Assembly: GCA_900552005.1 (NCBI GenBank) | Contig: URXU01000001.1 | Location: forward strand, 124,001 to 188,000 | Source of the DNA: an uncultured Phascolarctobacterium sp. | GTDB lineage: Bacteria; Bacillota; Negativicutes; Acidaminococcales; Acidaminococcaceae | Direction of reading: 5' to 3' | DNA: 64,000 nucleotides | Shown: one piece after another, positions 43,150 through 51,641 of the stretch | Numbering within the stretch: the stretch's first letter is position 1 | Layout: each line of letters starts with the position of its first letter | Translations under genes and position numbers: made by a program | The notes under the pieces: generated by a model | Told to the model about the DNA's origin: nothing | What the model saw: the letters and a program-made list of their open reading frames with translations, nothing else | Databases searched by the model: none

Positions 43150-45389
43150 TTCTTGCCCCCGTTGCCGCTGTAGTTTGCAACTACACGTTCTACACTGTAT
43201 ACGCCCTTCATTCGGCGAATACGGTTCATAATATATTCTAACTGCTCAAGGCTGCTGATATCAAGTCCGATATGCGTAGTAGCCACTTTATTTTTATCCG
43301 TACGGCAATTTAAAGCAAATATATTCAGCTTGGCCTCACTTGTTGCCATCATAATATCAGCCATCATGCCGGGACGATTTACGGACGTAACTACAATATT
43401 AACCTTGTAAACAGAATCAATATCCACATCCCAGGAAACTTCTATAAGGCGGCTTTGTTCCTCAGGATTATTGGACAAAACATTGGGGCAATCGGCTCTG
43501 TGCACCGAAACGCCGCTGCCGCGGGTAATATAGCCAATAACCGGATCACCGGGTATGGGATTGCAGCAGCGCGCCAATTTGACCATTATGCCTTCCTCAC
43601 CTTTGACAAGAATACCATGGCTGGCTTTAGCCTTGGATTTTCTCGGCTTTAATTCTGCCAAAAGCTCAGATAAATCTTTGGTTGTCGTAAGTTTCTGGTC
43701 CTTCTTATAAATATCAACCAGTTTAGAGATAACCGTATTAAGCGTAACACCGCCATAACCTAAAGCTGCCAAAAGATTATCATCCGTATCAATACGCAGT
43801 TTAACGCCTGCTTCCTTAAGTTTATCAGGACGGGCCAGTACCTTGGGGTCATAGCCAAGACGTTTAGCTTCTTTTTCCAGCATTTCACGGCCTTTGGCAA
43901 TATTTTCTTCACGGCGTTCTTTCTTGAACCAGCTTTTAATCTTGTTGCGCGTATCAGAAGAACCGACGATATTCAGCCAGTCACGGCTGGGGCCGCTTGA
44001 CTGTTTGGAGGTTATAACCTCTACAATATCACCGTTGCTCAATTTAAAATCCAGCGGCACAATACGCCCATTTACTTTAGCTCCTACACAGCGATTACCT
44101 ACATCCGTATGAATACGATAAGCAAAATCAATGGGCACGCTGCCTACGGGCAAGTCAATAACATCGCCGCGGGGAGTAAAGACAAAAACTTCATCGGCAA
44201 AAATATCCATTTTTACCGTATTGACGAAATCACGAGAATCATGCATGTCCTGATGCCATTCCAGCAGCTGACGCAGCCAGGAAAGTTTGGCGTCAAAACC
44301 TTTATCTGTACTGCTCTGAGAAGCCGGCTTACTGCCGCCGCTTTCTTTATAACGCCAGTGAGCGGCAATACCATATTCAGATATTCTGTGCATTTCAAAT
44401 GTACGAATCTGAATTTCCAAAGGCTGACCGCCTGTAGAAAGCACGGTTGTATGCAGCGACTGGTACATGTTGGATTTAGGCACGGCTACGTAATCCTTAA
44501 ATCTGCCGGGAATAGGACGCCACATACTATGTACGATACCCAAAGTGCCGTAACAATCCTTAACCGTATCAACCAGTACACGAATGGCTAACAAATCATA
44601 AATTTCGCTTAATTGCTTATGATCACGCAGCATTTTTTTATGGATGCTGTAAAAATTCTTCGGACGCCCCTGAATCTCACATTTTATATGAGCCTTTTCC
44701 AAGCTGTCCTTCATTTCCGCCATGGCTTCGTTAATCATGGCCTCACGTTCACGGCGTTTTATTTTAACCTGTTCTACCAGATTATAATAAATATCCGGTT
44801 CCATATACCTGAAAGCCAGATCTTCCAGCTCCCACTTTATCGTATAAATACCAAGCCTATGAGCCAGCGGCGCATAAATTTCCAGTGTTTCACGGGAAAT
44901 CGACTGCTGTTTATGAGCAGGCATGTATTTCATGGTACGCATATTATGCAGCCTGTCAGCCAATTTAATGAGAACAACACGAATATCTCTGGCCATGGCC
45001 AAAAACATTTTACGATAATTTTCAATCTGCCGGTCCTCTTTGGAAATATATTCAATTTTGCCTAATTTGGTTACACCGTCAACCAGATTGGCCACAACAG
45101 TACCAAATCTTTCTTTAATATCATTTAACGTATAGTTCGTATCTTCCACTACATCATGTAAAAATGCGGCAGCCAGTGTTTTCTCATCCATTTGCAGCTG
45201 TGCCAGAATGCTGGCAACGCCTATGGGATGGATGATATAAGGTTCACCTGATTTACGGCGCTGTGCCGCATGCGCATCAGCAGCCAGTTCATAAGCCTTA
45301 CGAACGAAATCTATTTGTTCCTGATTCAGATATTTACTTACTCTTTCAAAAAATTCATCAATATTTACAGCATCATTTGTAGTAGGCAT
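43146..45389 (-). CDS. relA: Bifunctional (p)ppGpp synthetase/hydrolase
   Basis: The stringent-response Rel enzyme, 747 residues. The order is an HD hydrolase domain (HPIGVASILAQL, FLHDVVEDTNYT; the HDxxED motif is intact, so hydrolysis is expected), a synthetase domain (YQSLHTTVLSTGG, EIQIRTFEMHRISEYGIAAHW), TGS (VFTPRGDVIDLPVGSVPIDFAYRIHTDVG), a zinc-finger region (CCNPIPGDPVIGYITRGSGVSVHRADCPN) and ACT. The ATG at 45389 has GGAG about 8 nt upstream. It sits between recJ and dtd. Confidence 0.96.
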   Translation of the reverse strand: MPTTNDAVNIDEFFERVSKYLNQEQIDFVRKAYELAADAHAAQRRKSGEPYIIHPIGVASILAQLQMDEKTLAAAFLHDVVEDTNYTLNDIKERFGTVVANLVDGVTKLGKIEYISKEDRQIENYRKMFLAMARDIRVVLIKLADRLHNMRTMKYMPAHKQQSISRETLEIYAPLAHRLGIYTIKWELEDLAFRYMEPDIYYNLVEQVKIKRREREAMINEAMAEMKDSLEKAHIKCEIQGRPKNFYSIHKKMLRDHKQLSEIYDLLAIRVLVDTVKDCYGTLGIVHSMWRPIPGRFKDYVAVPKSNMYQSLHTTVLSTGGQPLEIQIRTFEMHRISEYGIAAHWRYKESGGSKPASQSSTDKGFDAKLSWLRQLLEWHQDMHDSRDFVNTVKMDIFADEVFVFTPRGDVIDLPVGSVPIDFAYRIHTDVGNRCVGAKVNGRIVPLDFKLSNGDIVEVITSKQSSGPSRDWLNIVGSSDTRNKIKSWFKKERREENIAKGREMLEKEAKRLGYDPKVLARPDKLKEAGVKLRIDTDDNLLAALGYGGVTLNTVISKLVDIYKKDQKLTTTKDLSELLAELKPRKSKAKASHGILVKGEEGIMVKLARCCNPIPGDPVIGYITRGSGVSVHRADCPNVLSNNPEEQSRLIEVSWDVDIDSVYKVNIVVTSVNRPGMMADIMMATSEAKLNIFALNCRTDKNKVATTHIGLDISSLEQLEYIMNRIRRMKGVYSVERVVANYSGNGGKK

Positions 45390-45415
45390 AATTCCCACTC
45401 CCATCTCCAACTATT

Positions 45416-47734
45416 TCATGCACGCAAAAGCTCATATTGTGATATACGCATATTTTGCATGCCTGTTTCCAGTATTTTTCCTCGCTGCTGCTGCAACTGG
45501 CAGTATAAGGGCGAGTCTTCCAACTGGCATTTATGAATAATGCCTAATTTCAGCTCATCTCCATGAATAGTAATAAATTCCAACTCCTGCATAATCCGCA
45601 GAATATTATCGGAAATCAGCCCGGCATGTTCATTCAATAACTGTTTTTTATCTATTTTACTCTGATTATGCAGTTTTTCCATAACTATTTTATAAGCTGC
45701 AGCCATTGTTTCCCGCTCAGGGCACAAAAGCCTTAAATCTCTCTGCAGCTTCTCACGATCAGCATAATTAAAAGCCAAAACTGCCATTTTAACGCCGCTT
45801 TTTTTTAGTCCGGCCACAATATTTTTTAGCGATAGCTGCGGCAAATCATATAGGACGGCAATATCATTTGTTACGGTTTCACCATACTTCTGTATCAGCA
45901 GATGCTTTTGATTAACCTGCCACAATTCCGCAACCGGCTGATTAACAAGTACGGAAATTTTTTCAGCAGTACGCAGTAAACCAGCCACAATCTGCTGTTT
46001 ATCCGCCTTATTATAGCGCAAATCACACAATTCTAATTGCTGCCGCAAAGACAAAGCCTGCAGCTGTACGCTCTTTTCTCCGTTCCAGACATTAATCCGC
46101 GGCATAAAGGCAATATCAGCTAACATGCCCTCGTACAAAAGCGGCATTAATTCAGCCTGATTCCACATAACCGCTTTATAATGAGCGTCGCCTTTGGCAA
46201 CGCTGAATTGCAAATGCGTTCTGTCCTTGCCAATTGCCCGCTGACTGCTGAGCAATGCATTTTGAAAAGCAAATACTGGTACAGGATTATTGCAGCCAAA
46301 AGGCTCCAAAAGAGCCAGCTCTGCTAAATCCTGCACAGTAAGTTCGCCGTTTTCCTGCAGTACACAATCTACATCAATACGCGGTAAATAATCATCCGGC
46401 TGCAAATGCTCCCGCACATACTGTTTAAAACGCCGGCGAAATTCATCCAGCTTACACGCCGGCAAAGTTAAGCCGGCGGCCTGATGATGTCCGCCGTACT
46501 GCAGCAAAATATCACTTTCAGCATCAATTGCTTCATAAAGATTAAGCGCCGGTATGCTTCGGCAGCTTCCTTTAGCTGTTTCACCTGCTATGCTGATTAA
46601 AATAACCGGCAGATGATATTTATCAACCAACCTTGAGGCAACAATACCAATAACTCCCTGATGCCAGTTAGGCGAGGCCAGCACAATGGCCGTATCAATA
46701 TGCTCTTCCTGCGCCAGCATGGCTTCAGCTTCATGCATAATGTTGCGGCTGATTTCCTGTCTTAAGGCATTTTCCTGATTTAATTTAGCAGCAATCAGTT
46801 CAGCTCTGGCCTCATCCTTGGTGACCAATAATTCCACCGCAGACTGTGCATGCTCCAGACGCCCTACAGCGTTAAGGCGCGGCGCCAGCATAAAACCAAT
46901 ATTTTCGGAATTAATATGTTCCTGCACACATCCGCTAACCTTAATTAGAGCTTTCAGTCCGGGAAGCCGCGTATGCTGCATAGCTGCCAAACCCCGACGT
47001 ACAATTTCACGATTTTCACCTGTCAGGTCTACGATATCGGCAACCGTGCCCAAAGCAGCCAGCTCCGTAAGCCCTTCCCAGTAATCTGGATGCCCAGCAT
47101 TTTTAGCAAGAGCCTGACATAATTTAAATGCTACGCCAACGCCGCTCAGCTCCTTAAAAGGATAGGCGCAAGCAGCCTGTTTGGGATTAATAATAGCCAG
47201 TGCCGGCGGCAGCTGATTCGGAACAGTGTGATGGTCAGTAATAATAATATCCATACCCTTGGGGGCATTGGCAACTTCATGCAGACCGCTGATCCCGCAA
47301 TCTACGGTAATTACCAGTCTGGTGCCATTTTCATACAAATACTGCAGCGCGGCGTCATTTAATCCGTAGCCTTCATTAGCTCTTTTGGGAATATAGGTAT
47401 CAACATCAGCGCCTGCTTCCCGCAGATAAATATATAATAAGGAAGAAGCTGTAATCCCATCAACATCATAATCCCCATACACGGTAATCTTTTCCTGCTG
47501 CGTTACGGCCCGGTCAATACGCTTAACCGCTTCAGCCATATCTTTTAATAAAAACGGATCATGAAAAGGCCTGCTGCTGCCGTACAAAAACTCCTGCATG
47601 CTTTGCGCTGTAGCCATACCGCGTTCTAACAAAATACCAGTTACCACCGGCGAAACATTTAATTCCGCAGCCAGCACGCTGGCTTTTTCTCTATTATATT
47701 CCTTTATCTGCCAGACTTTGCGTTTGCCGATCAT
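45416..47734 (-). CDS. recJ: Single-stranded-DNA-specific exonuclease RecJ
   Basis: A 5'-3' ssDNA exonuclease. The 772 residues make it a long Firmicutes-type RecJ with an extra C-terminal region of about 200 residues. The DHH phosphoesterase motifs are VYGDYDVDGITAS, VITVDCGIS, IITDHHTVP and ELSGVGVAFK. DHHA1 has QYGGHHQAAGLTL, then an OB fold. Its ATG shares a base with the lapA stop. Confidence 0.94.
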   Translation of the reverse strand: MIGKRKVWQIKEYNREKASVLAAELNVSPVVTGILLERGMATAQSMQEFLYGSSRPFHDPFLLKDMAEAVKRIDRAVTQQEKITVYGDYDVDGITASSLLYIYLREAGADVDTYIPKRANEGYGLNDAALQYLYENGTRLVITVDCGISGLHEVANAPKGMDIIITDHHTVPNQLPPALAIINPKQAACAYPFKELSGVGVAFKLCQALAKNAGHPDYWEGLTELAALGTVADIVDLTGENREIVRRGLAAMQHTRLPGLKALIKVSGCVQEHINSENIGFMLAPRLNAVGRLEHAQSAVELLVTKDEARAELIAAKLNQENALRQEISRNIMHEAEAMLAQEEHIDTAIVLASPNWHQGVIGIVASRLVDKYHLPVILISIAGETAKGSCRSIPALNLYEAIDAESDILLQYGGHHQAAGLTLPACKLDEFRRRFKQYVREHLQPDDYLPRIDVDCVLQENGELTVQDLAELALLEPFGCNNPVPVFAFQNALLSSQRAIGKDRTHLQFSVAKGDAHYKAVMWNQAELMPLLYEGMLADIAFMPRINVWNGEKSVQLQALSLRQQLELCDLRYNKADKQQIVAGLLRTAEKISVLVNQPVAELWQVNQKHLLIQKYGETVTNDIAVLYDLPQLSLKNIVAGLKKSGVKMAVLAFNYADREKLQRDLRLLCPERETMAAAYKIVMEKLHNQSKIDKKQLLNEHAGLISDNILRIMQELEFITIHGDELKLGIIHKCQLEDSPLYCQLQQQRGKILETGMQNMRISQYELLRA

Positions 47735-48093
47735 TATTTCTGCCCCGCCGAGGTAGCTTTAATTTCTGGTTCAGCAGCAGTTTTTGCATCTTCACTATGC
47801 AGCTTCTGATTATGCATTAACATGGCAACACGTTCTTCTAAAACTTTATTTTCTTTCTGCAGCTTAGCAATCTCCTCATTTAATTTCTTTTCCTGCATAT
47901 AGTTTCTTGCCTTCACCATCAAAAGATAACATCCGGCTACCAGAATCCCCAGCAAAAACGATCCCAAAATAACCATAACCAGTGAAGATTCAAAACTCCA
48001 CACAAAAAAGTTTAAAGCTACGCTGGTAGCATTCTGAACAGCAAATAAAGCAACAATTATACTAACACAAACTGTAAACAGCAAATATGGCAT
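47734..48093 (-). CDS. LapA-like (DUF1049) membrane protein
   Basis: A 119-residue protein with two transmembrane helices (about residues 2-22 and 37-59), then a coiled-coil tail (MQEKKLNEEIAKLQKENKVLEERV). QNATSVALNFFVWSF matches the DUF1049/LapA type. In enterobacteria LapA works with LapB to control LPS synthesis, which would fit a diderm. No lapB is in view. The ATG at 48093 follows GGGGAG by 8 nt. It is cotranscribed with recJ. Confidence 0.75.
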   Translation of the reverse strand: MPYLLFTVCVSIIVALFAVQNATSVALNFFVWSFESSLVMVILGSFLLGILVAGCYLLMVKARNYMQEKKLNEEIAKLQKENKVLEERVAMLMHNQKLHSEDAKTAAEPEIKATSAGQK

Positions 48094-48187
48094 TTCATCA
48101 TCTCCCCGACAAAGATTAATAATATGAAAATATTCGTTCATTAGTTATAAAATTCCTGCCGTATACAACCAAAATTACAATTTTATA

Positions 48188-48424
48188 CTATTTATCTGCA
48201 TTATAAAGTTCAAACCGATACTTTTGTAAAACTTCAGGATACTTCTTTTTATCTACTTCCGAGGCAAACATGTCATACGGTCGCACAAAATACCCATAAT
48301 CGCCGTATAACGCCTCGTATACAACATATTTTTCACCAGTTTCGGAATGTGTGGCAGTTAAAATCACTCTATACAAATTACCTTTAAAATGACGATAAAT
48401 TCTTCCCTGCAATATCTCACGCAT
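48188..48424 (-). CDS. DUF1653 family protein
   Basis: A 78-residue protein of the DUF1653 type: GRIYRHFKGNLYRVILTATHSETGEKYVVYEALYGDYGYFVRPYDMF. The family is widespread and has no assigned reaction. It appears monocistronic, between the tRNA cluster and lapA. Confidence 0.85.
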   Translation of the reverse strand: MREILQGRIYRHFKGNLYRVILTATHSETGEKYVVYEALYGDYGYFVRPYDMFASEVDKKKYPEVLQKYRFELYNADK

Positions 48425-48542
48425 TTTATAACACTGCTCCTTATTTTAAATAGTAAATCTGATTATTTTATTAAATTTTTATCTGAAATCAAAAAATTTA
48501 TTCTCAGCCAAACAACATTGATAGCTGATTTTTACATACAAC

Positions 48543-48573
48543 AAAAAGGCTCAGACATAAGTCTGAGCCTTAC
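48543..48573 (-). terminator. Intrinsic terminator of the tRNA operon
   Basis: A perfect 11-bp stem (48546-48556 with 48561-48571). A T-run follows on the minus strand. Confidence 0.9.
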
Positions 48574-48581
48574 TTTTTAAG

Positions 48582-48657
48582 TGGCAGGGGCAGTAGGAAT
48601 CGAACCCACAACCAACGGTTTTGGAGACCGCTACTCTACCAGTTGAGCTATACCCCT
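48582..48657 (-). tRNA. tRNA-Trp (anticodon CCA)
   Basis: Complete cloverleaf. The acceptor AGGGGTA pairs with TGCCCCT, the discriminator is G and CCA is encoded. The anticodon loop is CTCCAAA, anticodon CCA, with stem GCGGT/ACCGT. It is the last of three cotranscribed tRNAs. Confidence 0.95.
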
Positions 48658-48658
48658 G

Positions 48659-48733
<75 letters not shown>

Positions 48734-48736
48734 AAA

Positions 48737-48813
48737 TGGCGACCCGGATGGGACTCGAACCCACGACCTCCGCCGTGACAGGGCGGCATTCTAACCAACT
48801 GAACCACCGGGCC
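48737..48813 (-). tRNA. tRNA-Asp (anticodon GTC)
   Basis: Acceptor GGCCCGG with CCGGGTC (one G-U), anticodon loop CTGTCAC in stem CCGCC/GGCGG, CCA encoded. It is the first of the three tRNAs. Confidence 0.95.
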
Positions 48814-48838
48814 AATATCAGTTACCTGACAGATATAG

Positions 48839-48867
48839 ATAATACCATATCACAAATAAAAATGCAA
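48839..48867 (-). promoter_or_regulatory. Promoter of the tRNA-Asp/Gly/Trp operon
   Basis: TTGCAT (48862-48867), exactly 17 nt, then TATTAT (48839-48844), 25 bp before tRNA-Asp. Confidence 0.65.
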
Positions 48868-48943
48868 GCATTTTTTTATACATTAATGGTATATTTAAAA
48901 ATTTTTCTCATTTTTTGTCTAAAGCCTCGCCACTGATTAGCAA

Positions 48944-48973
48944 TTGTCAAAACTCTGCTGTCCGTATTATAAT
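48944..48973 (+). promoter_or_regulatory. Promoter of the DNA glycosylase gene
   Basis: TTGTCA (48944-48949), 18 nt, then a perfect TATAAT (48968-48973), 30 bp before the ATG. It diverges from the tRNA promoter. Confidence 0.7.
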
Positions 48974-49003
48974 ATATTATATCAAAAATAAAGGAGGGTG
49001 CTT

Positions 49004-49633
49004 ATGTGCCAAACCCCAGATTGGTCCTCCGGAGACCAGTATCTGCGTGAAAACGCCACCGAGCTTGCTCCATTGATTGAGAAGTTCTCACCTTGTACTT
49101 TAAAGCCCAAAAACGAAACGGAATATTTTGAAATTCTGCTGGCCGGTATAGTCGCTCAGCAGCTGCCGCCAGATGTCAGTCAATCACTGATGCAAAAGCT
49201 ATCTCAGCTTTTAGGCAAGCCTATTACACCTCAATCCGTACTCGAAACCGCCAATGAAAGTTTTGCTGCTCTTGGATTGGCAATGCAAAAAATTGACTAT
49301 ATGAAAAATTTTGCACAGGCTATTATAAATGGCCAAATCACCATCAGTAATTTTCAGAACATGACGGATAATCAGATTTCTAAGCAGCTTCTGCAAATTC
49401 GCGGTCTTGGTCAATGGACTATCGAAATGTTTTTACTGCTGGCTTTATGCCGAACTGATGTTGTTCCATCCGCAGATTTTATTTTCAAAAAGGAGCTGCA
49501 ATCTTTAATGCAGCTGCATGAAATTCCCAAACGAGGTCAAATCAATAAGATTACTGAACATTGGCGTCCTTGGCGTTCCCTGGCTGTATGGTATTTATGG
49601 CAGAACGCAGATGCCAAAGCAAACAATAAATAA
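49004..49633 (+). CDS. HhH-GPD DNA glycosylase (AlkA-like, 3-methyladenine type)
   Basis: A 209-residue base-excision repair glycosylase. The helix-hairpin-helix is LLQIRGLGQWTIEMFLLLAL, followed by VVPSADFIFKKEL, in which the Asp aligns with the catalytic Asp of AlkA. The N-terminal part (YFEILLAGIVAQQLPPDVSQSL) matches the glycosylase fold; the extra N-terminal domain of E. coli AlkA is absent. AAGGAGG lies 6 nt before the ATG at 49004; the in-frame GTG at 48998 overlaps it. It is the only plus-strand gene between 6 and 64 kb and has its own promoter and terminator. Confidence 0.88.
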   Translation: MCQTPDWSSGDQYLRENATELAPLIEKFSPCTLKPKNETEYFEILLAGIVAQQLPPDVSQSLMQKLSQLLGKPITPQSVLETANESFAALGLAMQKIDYMKNFAQAIINGQITISNFQNMTDNQISKQLLQIRGLGQWTIEMFLLLALCRTDVVPSADFIFKKELQSLMQLHEIPKRGQINKITEHWRPWRSLAVWYLWQNADAKANNK

Positions 49634-49641
49634 CAGCAAAC

Positions 49642-49678
49642 AAAAAACACCAGACTAAAAAATCTGGTGTTTTTTTAT
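49642..49678. terminator. Bidirectional terminator between glycosylase and zinc-ribbon genes
   Basis: Stem AACACCAGA/TCTGGTGTT (49646-49654 with 49663-49671). A-run before and T-run after. Confidence 0.85.
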
Positions 49679-49690
49679 GTTTAGCAATTA

Positions 49691-49984
49691 TTATTGTTGA
49701 TTTTTACGGGCATTGAAGCATTCACGGCAGTAAACCGGACGGTCCATGGAAGGACGGAACGGAACCATGGTTTCTTTACCGCATTCTGCGCAAACAGCAG
49801 GGAACATTTCACGCTGCGGACGTTCAGTAGCCACGCCCATACGTTGTTTGCGTGCTTGGCGGCAAGCCGGGCAGCGACGGGGTTCATTGGTAAAACCTTT
49901 TTCTTCGTAAAATTCCTGCTCAGAAGCAGTAAATACGAATTCTGCGCCGCATTCGCAGCAGGTTAAAGTTTTGTCTTCTTTCAT
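49691..49984 (-). CDS. Small zinc-ribbon protein with two treble CxxC pairs
   Basis: A 97-residue protein with two zinc-ribbon units. The first is CCECGAEFVF...RRCPACRQARKQ; the second is CAECGKETMVPFRPSMDRPVYCRECFNARK. This is the zf-trcl/CxxC-CxxC arrangement found in small proteins of unknown function in Firmicutes and phyla with similar proteins. The ATG at 49984 follows AGGAG by 10 nt. It has a strong promoter and a roughly 130-nt structured leader with two competing pairings (see the regulatory feature), which is unusual for so small a gene. The partner (nucleic acid or protein) is unknown. Confidence 0.85.
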   Translation of the reverse strand: MKEDKTLTCCECGAEFVFTASEQEFYEEKGFTNEPRRCPACRQARKQRMGVATERPQREMFPAVCAECGKETMVPFRPSMDRPVYCRECFNARKNQQ

Positions 49985-49994
49985 AACTTGATCA

Positions 49995-50112
49995 CTCCTA
50001 ATCATAGATAAAACATACCTCAAAAAGAACTTATAGATGTTACCACGGCTTCCCCAGTTTATCTATGATACAGAAGAAGTTAGGAACCCTAACCGGAACC
50101 ACTGAGATACAC
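49995..50112 (-). promoter_or_regulatory. Structured 5' leader of the zinc-ribbon gene with competing stems
   Basis: The transcript from the promoter at 50120-50148 would carry a GTTAGG/CCTAAC hairpin near 50079-50093. It also has a segment at 50058-50069 that is an exact 12-nt inverted repeat of 50001-50012. The latter copy lies directly upstream of the AGGAG ribosome binding site. The core of the same segment (50061-50066) can instead pair with 50033-50038 (ATAGAT/ATCTAT). The two pairings exclude each other, a switch-like layout. I recognise no known riboswitch class. Confidence 0.5.
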
Positions 50113-50119
50113 TACTATC

Positions 50120-50148
50120 AGTATAAATGAGCCCTATACATAAGTCAA
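50120..50148 (-). promoter_or_regulatory. Strong promoter of the zinc-ribbon gene
   Basis: TTGACT (50143-50148), exactly 17 nt, then TATACT (50120-50125). Both 5/6. Confidence 0.72.
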
Positions 50149-50217
50149 TATATGTTAAATAATTTTACCTATTCTTTAAAATGTCTTTTAAAGCTGTAAA
50201 TTTTGTACAAAAAAGAT

Positions 50218-50823
50218 TTATAAATAGTGGCAATCATTTATGACATCAGCAGCGAAATTTCCGTCCCAGACGGTGAAGATACTTGTAGACGCATTATAGA
50301 TATTTAATCGCCAGAAATTAGATAAAGGAATATCTAATAATCCACAAATCTGGGTACGAATTACCCCGCCATGGGAAACAATTGCGATATCCCGCTCTTC
50401 CCCCTGCTCCTCCAGAATACGCTGCAGCGCCTGCAGCGCCCGCTCCTGTACTCTGGTAAAGGTTTCACCTGCAGGCGGCAGACACTGCTGAGGATTTTCA
50501 TAAAACATTTTGATTTCTTCCGGCCATTTATCCGCTATTTCACTATAACACAGTCCTTCCCACTGGCCAAAGCTTATTTCCTGCAGGTCCTCCATAGGCC
50601 GCGGCGTCAGTTTTTTTACTGCGGCCAGAGGCTCCGCCGTCATTTGTGCGCGAAGCAGAGGACTGCAGTAAATAGCATCCAGCTTTTTAGAACGAAAATA
50701 TTCTGCCAGTAATTTTGCCTGCTGCTGGCCGTTAGCATTTAAAGGAGTATTAATTCTTCCCTGAAATCTTCTGACCGTATTGGAATCCGTCTGTCCGTGT
50801 CTGATCAAATATATTTTGCCCAT
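50218..50823 (-). CDS. cobC: Histidine phosphatase, alpha-ribazole phosphatase-like (CobC)
   Basis: A 201-residue phosphoglycerate-mutase-fold phosphatase with the catalytic LIRHGQTDSN, the second histidine in IVSHGGVIR and the acid in QEISFGQWEGL. Its position at the end of the cobamide operon makes removal of the 5'-phosphate from alpha-ribazole (or adenosylcobalamin phosphate) the likely role. GGAAG lies 8 nt before the ATG, and it is 5 nt from the upstream gene. Confidence 0.85.
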   Translation of the reverse strand: MGKIYLIRHGQTDSNTVRRFQGRINTPLNANGQQQAKLLAEYFRSKKLDAIYCSPLLRAQMTAEPLAAVKKLTPRPMEDLQEISFGQWEGLCYSEIADKWPEEIKMFYENPQQCLPPAGETFTRVQERALQALQRILEEQGEERDIAIVSHGGVIRTQICGLLDIPLSNFWRLNIYNASTSIFTVWDGNFAADVINDCHYL

Positions 50824-50828
50824 ATAAA

Positions 50829-51626
50829 TTACTTCCTTTGTTCTTCTTTTACCTGTTCCGCATGCGAAAATTCCTTCATCTCAGCATGTACGCCTGCTTC
50901 AGCAAAGGTTTCCATTTCCTTATAGGCCTTTAAGCCCGCATCAAATAATGTAAAGGCCAGCGCCGCTCCTTCTCCGCAGCCATCGGTAATATTAAGGCGC
51001 AGCGGTGCATCTAAGCCAATTTCCGTAAGTTCTTTTTCCATGCCGTCTTCCAAAGTGATATGACCGGCAAAGCAGTATTCCTGAACAAGTTTATTATAGG
51101 TCATTGCTTTTCGCAAAGCTCTACAGGTAGCAATACCATCCAGCATTACTGGAATTTTTAGCGCGGCAGCCTGCAAAAGTGCTCCGGCCATAGCCGCAAC
51201 AACCAGCTCATCATCATTGTTCAAGCAGCCAAAGCCCAACATCTGAAGCTTATCTTTAGCCGCATGCTCCTTAACTAAAAGCGCTCCCTCAGCCAGAGCT
51301 TCTGCTTCATCAGCTGCCATAACCAGCAAAGGCACTGCCTGCGCTCCTGTTTCAGCTGCCAGCACATTTACCGGCCAGCGTCCAAGCAGAATTTTTTCTG
51401 CGGCAGCAGAGCTTTTAATATTGCCCCAGATTAACAGACATTTTTTCGGATAATCAAGGTCTTCCTTAGCATATTTGCCTGTAATAGCCGCATATCTGGT
51501 TACCATGGTTTCCAGCTTAGCCAGAGAGCCCACGGGTTTTATCAGATTGTCAAATCTTTCCTGTGCTTTACCAGCACAAGCTTCGTCAACAGCAGTAATC
51601 TGCTCAATAACTTCTTCTATCTGCAT
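50829..51626 (-). CDS. Second CobT-family protein, short and diverged (ArsA/ArsB-type candidate)
   Basis: A 265-residue homologue of CobT, which transfers phosphoribose from nicotinate mononucleotide to the lower base of cobamides. Shared features are NLIKPVGSLAKLETMVTRYAA near the start, AGALLQAAALKIPVMLDGIA, and a C-terminal TDGCGEGAALAFTLFDAG. In CobT the last stretch is LGEGTGAxL, with the catalytic Glu; aligned by eye that position is Cys here and a Glu sits two residues later. It is about 80 residues shorter than CobT. It is in one operon with a complete CobT, as with the heterodimeric ArsAB of Sporomusa, which activates phenol and p-cresol. A pseudo-enzyme partner is the best guess. 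Confidence 0.7.
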   Translation of the reverse strand: MQIEEVIEQITAVDEACAGKAQERFDNLIKPVGSLAKLETMVTRYAAITGKYAKEDLDYPKKCLLIWGNIKSSAAAEKILLGRWPVNVLAAETGAQAVPLLVMAADEAEALAEGALLVKEHAAKDKLQMLGFGCLNNDDELVVAAMAGALLQAAALKIPVMLDGIATCRALRKAMTYNKLVQEYCFAGHITLEDGMEKELTEIGLDAPLRLNITDGCGEGAALAFTLFDAGLKAYKEMETFAEAGVHAEMKEFSHAEQVKEEQRK

Positions 51627-51641
51627 TGTATCCTCCTTTAA

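Noticed and set aside
50081..50093. Guanidine (ykkC) riboswitch from a TTAGGGTTCC match in the zinc-ribbon leader
   Set aside because: Only this short piece resembles ykkC. The required GGTCCGAGAG and the 3' ACGG..GGGATAAAAGCCC elements are absent.
50829..51626. Second CobT as a truncated pseudogene
   Set aside because: The frame is intact, has a good ribosome binding site, conserves internal motifs and sits in order in a regulated operon. A diverged functional partner is more likely.
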